Source of the DNA: Sapria himalayana
Lineage: Eukaryota > Streptophyta > Magnoliopsida > Malpighiales > Rafflesiaceae
Length of the DNA stretch: 64,000 bases
Reading direction: 5' to 3'
Assembly: GCA_029783825.1 (NCBI GenBank)
Contig: JAREIK010001468.1
Span: forward strand, 1,488,001-1,552,000
In this document: positions 14,501-23,300 of the stretch, in pieces
Layout: each line of letters opens with the position of its first letter
Numbering within the stretch: position 1 is the stretch's first letter
Notes under the pieces: generated by a model
What the model was told of the DNA's origin: nothing
Databases searched by the model: none
The model's input: the letters and a program-made list of their open reading frames with translations, nothing else
Position numbers and translations under genes: made by a program

Positions 14501-16484
14501 GTGAGAGAATCATATGGTTGGCCTTGATAATATGTATTTTAATGATAAATTTTTTTCCCCATTAAATTAAAGTTTTGATTGGTATGTGATAATGTTTGTG
14601 ATTAATATTAGTAAATTGTTATTAAAATTTAATTATGTTGCATAAAATTATATATTTATAATAAAAAATGCCTTCACATAAAATTGTGTTTTTTGTTCAT
14701 GTGGTATTAGAATCAATACCCTTAAAAAATCAATTCTAGGGAACTTAAGGGTTACAACCTCTAGAGAAGAGAGAAACATGTATGTACTCTAATTTTTCTA
14801 GAACCCTAATTTCGTGGTTCACTTGTCATAAGGTTTCTATTTCTCCAAAACCCTAATTTTTTAAAGAACCATAATTTTCATCTAATTTTCTTTTATCATA
14901 TGTTCATGTTAATTTTTCGTTACTTATATTTTACATTCATTTTTGTTGACTATAATTCTCATATTATCTTCATTGATACACACACTAAGGGCCTATTTGA
15001 TAAAATTAAAAAAAAATAAGTTATGAAAAATAAGTGTTGAAATTTACAAGTGTTAATTTTATATCGAAAAATTGTTTGATAAATTACTTATTATTGAATA
15101 CTAAAAATAATATTTTTTATATTTTTATCCTTATTATTAATGTAGTACATATTATTCAAATTAAATAGAATTTCAAATAAATTTTAATTTTTCAGTGTTA
15201 TTGTTAATTATTATATAAAAGAAATTTATTAACAATATTTCCATAATTATATAATAAAATCCAAAAAATATATAAATATGTTTATTAAAAGAAATAAAAA
15301 TTAAGAGTCCATTTGATAAATTTAAAAAAATTAAGTGCTAAAAAATTCAGGCTAAATTTTATAAGTATTGAATTTGTAATAAAAGCATGTTTGATAAATT
15401 ATTATTAATTAAATGTTGAATATAAATATATTGTTTGATAATTATAAATGCCGAATACTGAAAATAATATATTTTATATATTTATCCTTATTATTATTAC
15501 ATTACATATCATTCAAAATAAATAGAATTTCTAATAAAATTTTTTGATTATTATAATATTAATTATTAAAAAAATAAAATCCATAAAAACATATCTAATA
15601 ATAAATCATAAATCCAAAAAATAAATAAAAATGTTTAAAAAATAACTAATAAAATTTAAACTCTTTAAAATAAAAAAAAATTAATATAAAAAAAATTAAT
15701 TAATAATTATTTGATTTGTTATTTTCTCTCTTAAATTAATCATCAAAAAGGGTTAGGGTTAGAGTTTGTGACGGCAGAGAAAGGAGGATGAAAAGACAAA
15801 TTCACAAACTGAACTGTAGTGCTAATGATGAAACAAAAAAATAAGGAAAAAAGTAAAAATAAAATGGTGACTTTAAAAAAAATTTTGTTGAAAATTTTAT
15901 TTATTCAATATTAAGTATGTCTCTACTTACTTAATTTTTTCAACATTTTTTCATTTAAAATTTTTAATTAACATATCTCAAAAATTTATTTATCAAACAT
16001 ATGGATTTTTTCAAATCATTGAAATTAAAAATTTTCAATGGTTAGAAAAAATTAAGTTGTTTATCAAATAGTCCTTAACTCTCATTTTCTTTATTGATAC
16101 ACACACTAAATTTCATGTTGAAAAAGTTTTACTCGTGTTATAATTGCTTTGCTTAGCGTTACTTATAAATATTTTAAATGATTTTATATAAATCTAACAT
16201 AATATAACTAGTATGAATCAAAGATAAAAAATATAAATTTACATAAAAATGCAAATTTGATATAAATTGTGTCGCCCATATTTTAGAAAATTCATCTACT
16301 ATAAGTCTAGACTCATGCTCATCAATATAATGTATATCCAATTATGAGAATAATATGTTTTATAATATATTAGTGATTTAAATTTTTGTTTATTTTTTTT
16401 TAAATTTTTTTTCTTATTCTTATATTATGGTCTCTTAAGAATTAGTTGATATTATTAATTCAATAAGATAAGAAATCATATATG

Positions 16485-16517
<33 letters not shown>

Positions 16518-16768
16518 CGCGTGCGTATGCGTGTGATATTTTTCAATTATTTTTTTGTTGCGATGATTTTCAAAATCATTTCAAGAGTTGCATGAACTTG
16601 AGTTGATTTGTTTTTTATTTTTTTATTTTTTTTTGTGGGCATGAAAACAGGGGAGGTGGCAGAGGTAACTATGGGGGAGGAGATAGGAGGAGAGACAACT
16701 ACAGAGATGGAGGAAACTATGGGTCCGATCGGCATCACCATGGAAGCACTCGGTCGCGCCCATACTGA
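419..16768 (+). CDS. TAF15B: TAF15/TAF15b-type RNA-binding protein, 3' part (3 exons)
   Basis: I read three exons: 419-569, 694-775 and 16651-16768, with phases that join without a break. Exon 419-569 begins after TTAG and encodes the second half of an RRM, including the stretches KQKRGYKDQWPWNIKLYTD and KGDGVLSYEDPSAAHSAGG. Exon 694-775 follows a run of 26 T and encodes YDMRGYKI..VAMAEKSAPRP, the end of the RRM. Exon 16651-16768 encodes a Gly/Arg/Tyr-rich RGG-like tail (GGGRGNYGGGDRRRDNYRDG) ending in SRPY and a stop. This order is typical of plant FUS/TAF15-type proteins, which have zinc-finger RanBP2 and RRM domains and act in transcription initiation and RNA processing in the nucleus. The upstream exons, with the RNP2 half and the zinc fingers, lie left of the window. 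The intron 776-16650 is 15,875 bp and full of TE relics. The family call is firm. The a-versus-b paralogue rests on remembered synteny. Confidence 0.85.
661..686 (+). repeat. Poly-T tract before TAF15b-like exon
   Basis: A run of 26 T ends 8 nt before the acceptor GTTTTAG at 687-693. It serves as the polypyrimidine tract of the intron 570-693. Confidence 0.8.
1802..5150. repeat. Long A+T-rich dispersed repeat with G+C-rich caps, copy 1
   Basis: It starts with TAGAGGTGTCAAG at 1802. A G+C-richer block follows (about 1860-2180: GGCATGATCTGGAAC, GGCACGACTC, GGGTCATGGCTTG), then about 2.7 kb of A+T-rich DNA, then a second G+C-richer block (about 4980-5140, ACACTTGACACGATG). The interior resembles 20600-23290 over long stretches. 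For example, GAAATTATACATA followed by TTGACTATTA-TGTAT occurs at about 3648 and about 22190, and TATGATAATGTATT-CGCATGC at about 3197 matches about 21745. No coding capacity is visible. I infer a large, decayed derivative of the TAGAGGTGTCAA-ended family. The right end is approximate. Confidence 0.45.
5150..7440 (+). pseudogene. Decayed Ty1/copia pol relic 1
   Basis: With frameshifts and stops allowed, the plus strand still resembles copia pol in order. At about 5740-5880 it reads NLFNLIYLVA..FIDYYMKYTSIYLF (integrase core). At about 6900-7110 it reads ITNLDGTSISS, SHSI..VMIEEIYVLHLN and YLERSIISFSWL (the entry to reverse transcriptase). At about 7230-7400 it reads LDMKNIFFCVDFEYKMYMKQ and LYDFK, matching the RT block usually read as LDVKNAFLHGDL..VYMEQPPGF..LYGLKQ. 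No LTRs are recognised. The hydrophobic open stretch at 6167-6493 lies inside this relic and is not taken as a gene. Confidence 0.6.
7440..7795. repeat. Degenerate G+C-rich element fragment
   Basis: A G+C-rich island in A+T-rich surroundings with the family words (GCTTGGCTTGGTCGTGC, GCACGACACGG, GCCATGTCG). No terminal repeats are preserved. It directly follows the copia RT relic, so it probably inserted into it. Confidence 0.4.
7796..8540. other. Intronic DNA, nothing assigned
   Basis: Intron of the TAF15b-like gene. The minus strand is open for 82 codons at 8134-8382, but I recognise no family or repeat there. Confidence 0.4.
8615..9350. mobile_element. MITE with CTATGTTGCAC ends and 8-bp target duplication
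   Basis: The ends are CTATGTTGCAC (8615-8625) and GTGCAACATAG (9340-9350), a perfect 11-bp inverted repeat. They are flanked by GTGCTAGG at 8607-8614 and 9351-9358, a perfect 8-bp duplication. Inside are short direct repeats built on CGGACACGG/GACACGGGTCGG (8655-8735), a long G-run block (9050-9135), an A+T-rich segment, and an inverted CGTATCC-rich end. There is no transposase. The 8-bp duplication suggests hAT mobilisation. The element is nested inside an older G+C-rich element (8540-8614 plus 9351-9640). Confidence 0.85.
9351..10530. repeat. G+C-capped A+T-rich repeat, partial copy
   Basis: The stretch 9358-9500 (GGCATGATACGACATGG, GTCGTGCTGGACCAGAG) aligns by eye with 1870-2070 and 23755-23900. 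The stretch 9960-10160 (GATTGAGAAGATTTGAGG, ATGATGATGATTTGTATAT) aligns with 4470-4625. A second G+C-rich block at 10425-10530 (GCCATGCCAGG, GCCGTGTTGGGC) closes it. It is the same long repeat as 1802-5150, here shortened and split by the MITE at 8615-9350. Confidence 0.45.
10531..11739. repeat. A+T-rich repeat remnant with CT/CA/TA microsatellite
   Basis: Parts resemble the interior of the long A+T-rich repeat (GATTAGATATTATGAAAATTTTGGTATACTTAGAGG near 11066, in pieces). A compound microsatellite (CT, CA, TA) occupies 11503-11585, followed by a short G+C-richer patch at 11600-11700. No gene is seen. Confidence 0.4.
11740..13530 (+). pseudogene. Decayed Ty1/copia pol relic 2
   Basis: The plus strand, read through many stops, keeps copia pol landmarks in order. 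At about 12290-12400 it reads DSFDLIHLDI and KYVTTFINDY (integrase core). At about 12630-12710 it reads LLFGRHIAK..VILVTNNFIN, the conserved integrase tail. At about 13360-13480 it reads ITGND..QLKEYFQS and MNDLGEI..FSLERDFLLG, matching the end of RT (usually MKDLG..YFLGIE). No LTRs are recognised. The MITE at 13619 lies just downstream. Confidence 0.6.
13619..14025. mobile_element. hAT-like MITE, AAATGGGT-type interior
   Basis: It begins TAGGGGTGTCAAAC and ends TTTTGACAGGCCTG. It is flanked by ATCGTGAG at 13611-13618 and 14026-14033, a perfect 8-bp duplication. The interior is a set of AAATGGGT/ACCCATTT and AACACG/CGTGTT words in both orientations, unlike the GTGCCGGGCC words of the other family, although the ends match. 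There is no coding capacity. Confidence 0.85.
14034..14985. other. A+T-rich intronic DNA, nothing assigned
   Basis: Intron of the TAF15b-like gene. I see no coding homology or terminal repeats. Confidence 0.4.
14986..16078. mobile_element. TIR element flanked by about 33-bp direct repeats
   Basis: The left end TAAGGGCCTATTTGATAA (14986 onward) and the right end TTTATCAAATAGTCCTTA (about 16060-16077) are inverted copies with few mismatches. A partial second copy of the left end lies near 15302 (AAGAGTCCATTTGATAAA), so two elements or an internal duplication may be present. The DNA just left (14954-14988) and right (16077-16109) is a near-identical 33-35 bp direct repeat containing TTGATACACACACTAA. 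No transposase is seen. Confidence 0.55.
16485..16534. repeat. GT/GC dinucleotide microsatellite
   Basis: A (GT)n run turns into (GC)n and back, about 115 bp before the last TAF15b-like exon. Alternating purine-pyrimidine of this kind can adopt Z-DNA. Confidence 0.9.
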
Positions 16769-17344
16769 GCCAGCGGTCAAGACGTGCTCCTGTTGCTGTC
16801 TGAGCTCATATAGACCACCCACCCATATAGTATTATTCTCTGTGCTGTGTTGTACTGTTGCAGATTGATGGAAAGGTAGGAGAGAGAGAGGGAGGGAGGG
16901 AGAGAGAGAGAGAGCTCTTTCACTTTGTTTTACCTTCATAGCGCTCGTCTGATGATTAATTTGTCTGTGTGAACGTTTCTTCTCTTTTTTCTATCTTTTT
17001 AGAGGCAAACCATTTGGATAAAAACTCTTGTTATCAAATTGCTTCATTGCAGCCAAGGTAAGATCATTTTACAGGTCAGTCGTTCTCTGCTAGAAAGTAT
17101 ATTTTTTTTTTCTTTTTTTCATCTTTTTTTTTTTAATACAGAACCAAACAATTGCTACCTCCTTTTGTTTTTTATTTTAGAGAAAAGTATATTTTTTATT
17201 TTATTTAGGCTTTCTTTATTGTCAATATTATCATATTCGTGTGACAAATTACTGCTATTTTTTTTTTTACAAAAAAAAAAATTAATCTATCTAATAAATA
17301 TCCTTTGTTTTTGTTTTCGGTTAGATATCATACAAAAAAAAAAA
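16769..17344. other. Convergent 3' flanks of TAF15b-like and FLX-like genes
   Basis: Only 576 bp separate the two stop codons. The first part has a GA/GGGA-rich purine tract (16877-16914), then T-rich DNA. The two 3' UTRs probably abut or overlap on opposite strands. Confidence 0.5.
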
Positions 17345-20300
17345 TTAAAAAAGAAAATCACTTTTTCTGTGCGTGGCATGGGGTTGGTGAACTTGATAAG
17401 CACCATTGGCGGTTGCCCCCAAGGTGGTGCTGATCCCGCCGTGGCCCTACAAACGGAAACAAATATTTCATCAAATTCCTAATTTTAAGTCGAAGTCGCA
17501 GCCAATAAATTACTGACACGTGTGCGATAACTGGAGAGGACAATAATACCCCTGCACCAGCTAACTTGTTAACAAACCTGATGCATGACCGCATAAGAAT
17601 CGTCGAATGGATTGCCATACCCGCCAGCATAACCAGGACCTTGCCATGAAAACACGGGGGAGTCAATAAAAAGGAGAAAGGGGGAAGAGGGGTGGCGCGG
17701 GGTAAAGCAGAGGAGATGGCTAACTTGGGTTAGCCGCCACGGCGGCGGCAATGGCAGCCCTGGCTCTCTTCTCGGCATTAGCCAGCTCACCCTGGAGCTT
17801 TTCAATTTCCTGGCTCATGGCCACCATGTTTTTCTTCATCGTCTGGCTGTGCTCCTGGTTGCTGACCTGAGCCTTCTTCTCGTATTCAATGGCAGCCCTT
17901 TTTCTCAGCAATCAAAAACAAATCTCACCCCCACAATCATCATCATCATCAAAATATATTTTTATTTAAATATATTTTTTTAGTAATTTAACTAACACAC
18001 ATTATTTAAGTATATTCATCTAATTTTTTTTTTAAATAATTTTTACCAAAAATTATATTAATATCATGTCGTATAAATTCAACTGACACATACCTTATTT
18101 TAAGATATATTCATCTAATATTTTTTAATAATTTTTTTTTCTTCCATATCAGCCACCATCTCATACTCTATAGATATGATATTAATATATTTTTTAGTTT
18201 TTTTATTTCCATTTTTTATCATTACTTTATAATAATTTTGTTTTAATCAAAAATGTTTTTTTTTTCCTATAAAATAAGACTTACGTTATTATTTTTTATT
18301 TCAGCTAATTTTGAGTAGAAACATGATATTTTGTCGGTTAATTATTTTATAAAATCACTATGATTTCTTAATTATGGCACTTTTTTATTTGTTGTCTATT
18401 TTAAATGGCACTTTTTTATTTTTATTTTAAAGTTATTTCATGAGAAAAATATAAACTTAATTTAATAATAAAAAAATAAAAAATTAGAATTGACAATATA
18501 TTAAAGTACATGCAAGATAAATTACAATACCTGCAAGATTGATTACAAGATCATATACCATATTTTATTTGATGACATAGCCCCACAAAATAATATTGCA
18601 AAAAAATAATAATAAATATTTAATTGTTATAAGTCATGAGATGCTGTATTAATAATAAGTTATTCCATTTAATAAGATACATTCTTTTGTTATTTCTCAC
18701 CATATATATTTTCAAATCTTACATCTCAGAGAAAAATTATTTATTTTATCTCATAAAATATTCAAGAGTACTTGTTTTATCTAAAATCTACACAAATTTA
18801 TTATATTAAATATTAAAATAGATTTTTCCTTATGACCATAAATAATGACTACCACCAGGTTGCTATTTTTTATTGTTGCAACTAAATATAAATAATATAT
18901 TTCTTTATTATAGAGGTGAAAAATGAAACAGAAATCTCAAGCCCAACCCAGCACAACTCATTTGCCACATCTACTTTCTGATGACCTCTAGGAAGAATTT
19001 TGAGAAGAATAATTGAGCGTATCCCAACTAGAGGTGTCAAACGGGTCCGGCCCGGCCCAAATTTTTTGAGCACTGGCATGCCGCCGTGCCGGACCAGTCA
19101 CGGTTTAAAATAGCCGGGCCCGGCACGGCCCGCAAGCACGGCGGGCTGTGTCGTGCCTTGCCTAGCCCGCTCGGGCTTGCATGTCCGAGCGGTTCGGGAT
19201 ACGGGGGCCCGCCGGTCGGGTCGAATCAGACCCGACCTGCGGTCTTTTTTGCGGGAGGGGCCATCGTGGGTTCGAGCTTACGGGAAACCCGGCACGGGAC
19301 AAACCCATGCCGGTGTGCTATGCCGTGCCTCGTGCCGGGCCGGCCCGGCCCGGTTGACACCTATAAATCCAACAAAGACTATTTTTATAAAATAAATTTC
19401 AAAAAAATAATTTGAAATACGATTATTCTTTCTTAGAAGAGATACGCCTTAAATATTTTATTCAACCACAATATGTCACTAGGTATACTTATTGATTCTT
19501 CACTTACTTTATCAATAGACTTGTATACAAATATCAATTCACTAATTGATTGCACTGGAAAAAAAAAAAAAGATCAAAAAGAGCTAAATCATCTAAGAGT
19601 GACTAACTAAGGTGTCATCTATATTATCAACATAATTAATTATTTTATAAATTTTCTCAGTCATATTCATACAAGCATAATTTTTAAAAAGATGACTTAA
19701 TGACACAAAATTATATGTGAAAAGAATGCACATAACTGGGTAGATGAATGCGCATAAATGAAATTTAACATAAATTTTTATATTTTTCTTAGAAATAATC
19801 ATATTTCATGAAAAATGAAATGAACATTTGTTTTAAAGTTTAATACAAAAATAAAGCACATAACTATAGTATTGACTACTTATGAGCTCCAGTGGATCAG
19901 TCACTGCTTATAGAAAAATTTCTTATAAATTCAAATATAAATAACATTTTAATACAAGTGTCAACTAGACCTAGAGGTGTCAAACGAAACGTGCCGGGCC
20001 GGGCCGGCCCATTTTTTTCAGGCACGGTACGGTACAGTAAACGTGCCGTGCCTTGCCCTGCATGGTTTTGTGGGGCTTCAGCCTGGCACGGGCCCGTGGC
20101 ACAGTTCGCCTGGTTCGGCCGAACCCTAAATTAAAAAAAATTAGGAATCGGGCGTGCCCAAAACCCTAATTTAAAAAAAATAGGAATCAGGCACGCTCGA
20201 AACCCTAATTTTAAAAAAAATTAGGGTTTTGGCACCCCCATAACCCTAATTTTATAAACAAATTGATTTCGGCACGGTACAGTGCCAACGGGCCACGATA

Positions 20301-23300
20301 CCGTGCCGGGCTAGGCACAGCACGAGTCTCGGTTGGCCTTGACACGGCACGAGCCCGGGCAGGGGAAATTCCCGTGCCGTGCCTCGTGCCGGGCCGGCCT
20401 AGTTGACACCTCTAACAAGGCCAAACAACCCTAGCCTAGCCCGAGGCACAACACTGAAATGTCATGCCGTGCCAGGCCACGAGAAACAACCCACGTGCCA
20501 TTCCTAGCATGGCCCACTACATTCAGAATGAAGGAGCACACGGGCCTGGCACGTGGTTGCCATGCTGACATGTTAAAAAATGATATATTTTTTTAATATT
20601 TTTTTATAAATGAGACATGTGCATTCGTGCAACCCATTTAAATTTGTAGCCCATTATTTATCAAGGGCTGCCTTTTGACATCAACAATGACCTTCAATGT
20701 TGATGTTTAAGTTTTTATATTTGTAATAAAAAAATAAAAACAATGTTTTTTATATTTGTAAGCTGTTGGAATTCCTCCATTAGCTATGGATAGACAACCA
20801 ATCACTATTGGATTTCTAACCAGATAATTAATACAAAATTAAAAAAAATAATATTAAACTTTTTCTATAAATAAGATGTTCACATTCTCATTTTTTTTAA
20901 ATTTTTTACACGAAATTTTTTATCTTGACTTTTTTTTTCTCAAAATCTCATTTGTTTTTAAATAAAACACATATATTGTAGTATTTTTTTTATTTATAAT
21001 TTGAGTAAACTATAAATTAATATTAATGGACAAGCATTCTCAATTAGCATTTTTGTTTGCTGACATGTTGAGAACATAAGTTGAATGTCATGGTACACAT
21101 GTTTTATTCTATTTTAAGTTTTTTTTTTAGTTTGTAATATAATAAAAATATAATTCTCCCATACTTAAGCTCTCTAAATATTAACTAAAAAAATAAAAAA
21201 TAAAAAATAAAAAATATTATAAAATTAATGTAAACCTAAATATCATAAAAATACTTAAAACAAATAAACATAAAATTCTAAAGTGTTGAAAAAACTCAGC
21301 AAAAGATATATATTATAAAAAAAATATATATACATATAAGAGTGATGATGAAAGTCAATAACTTAAAAGATATACTAAATAATACACTAAAAATATAATG
21401 TGTTGGATTTGATCACAAGCAAATCCAAGTAAGTATAAGTGATGGAATCTTTGAATATGAATTAATTTTATATTAATTGACTTTTTTTTATTTATCATAT
21501 GAGTATACAAGGAAATACATGACTAAATTTATTACTAACATGAATTTTTCAATTATATTTTCAAAAAATCTTAAATTATATCTAATCTGCACATATATTC
21601 AACTTGTTTATTATAATATCTCTAAAACAAGCAATAAGGACAACATAATAAAAAAAAAATAAAAAAAACTAATAAATAATGACATTAGAACTCGAAATAA
21701 ATTATCTCTGTGACATTCAATATTTGAACTAGCTACTAGTCATTATAACAATGTATTCACATGCATTGCTATTATTTTTATTGATTCTAAGTAAAATTAA
21801 ATAAAAAAAAATATTAAGAATTCATGAGATCATTTATTCTCAAGATAACTTCGATATATATGAGTGTTTGTTGATTATCCTTGAAAAATATTAGATAAAA
21901 AATAAAATATATAATATTATATTTGATAAGACATCAAATAATAAAGTTACTATAAAAATGTCTGCAAACAATATTAGATACAATCAATTAAATTAAATTT
22001 TCATATTTTATATAAGTGTCACATAATCAATATAAATCTAATAGTAAAAATCAAATTTAAATTATTTTTTATATTAGAAAATATACTAAAATATATTAAA
22101 ATATTTAATCAATTATAAGAGTTTTACACTTATAAGTAAGAGCATTAAAAAATTCTGAATGAATATTTAACATGAATGAAATTATACATAAATTATGTTG
22201 GATTCGTATATTGACTATTAGTATATAATATCCGACTATATTAATAATAAAATAATAATTACATGAATTAGATTGTGACATAAATTTTAGTTTTAAAAAT
22301 CTTTAAAATCTTTTATGAAATAATAATATGTATGTATTTGTATGCACTCTTACCAAATTCAATACACCTAGATATATATGCAACACAAAACTTTTTTAAA
22401 AATATAAAGAATACTCATATTTTTGTGTTATTAATATTGAGATAAAAATAAAATATTTAAAATACTAATTATACATTCAATCTATGTATTGCTTAGCTAC
22501 CTTTATGAGTTCTAATATTTAAAAAAAATAACATAAAATACTATCAAATACATATTTACTTGTATAAATTAACCAAAAAAACTAAATATAATAATTTTAG
22601 TGAGTCTCCTCCAATACTATTTTCAAAAATGATGACTTTTCAATTTAAATTAACTAAGTGTGAATAATGATAAAGTCTATTAAATAAGAGATAATTATTA
22701 AAATATTTAAATACTGATTACTATTCTAATTCATATTAAGGTGATAGAAGAGAATTTGATATATCGAGTTAATAAAAATTATATAAATTTATTTTTTTGG
22801 TGCTATCTAAAATGATGTACGATCTACCAACTCTTCTGATATTTAACATAATATCAAAGTCTATTTTTTTTATGGCTGTAAATATGATTTCAAATAAAAT
22901 AATTATATTATGATCAAATATTATTTGATCTCTGTTATACTTAAAAAAGTAAAATTTTATAAATAAATCTTCAAGATAAATTAAATAATCTACAATTATA
23001 AATGATATACATGAATAAAATGATACCTACGCCAAGATAATGAACTATGATGATCTAAATCAAACAGAATAACCAATGATATTAGACTGGTAAGTATTTA
23101 TTCTGAGTTTTTTTTTTACTTTAAATTTATATTTTCAAGCATGAGCATATCTTATTTACATTTCACATTAATGATATTTGTAGTGTAATTCACTAATTAT
23201 ATTTAAATAATATTTACTTTTTATATTTAAATAATATTAATATATACTAAATATATAATATGCAAACTTAATTTTAATTTTTAAGAAAGTTGAACCACAA

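Noticed and set aside
16547..16939. 130-codon minus-strand frame
   Set aside because: It is the antisense of the TAF15b-like last exon and a GA-rich 3' UTR.
19086..19415. Long open frames on both strands rich in Arg, Pro, Gly and Ala (also at 20000, 33550, 36571, 36902, 38091, 56342 and 63411)
   Set aside because: They lie wholly within the G+C-rich elements, which lack stop codons by composition and are open in several frames at once. No domain is seen and the ends are transposon termini.
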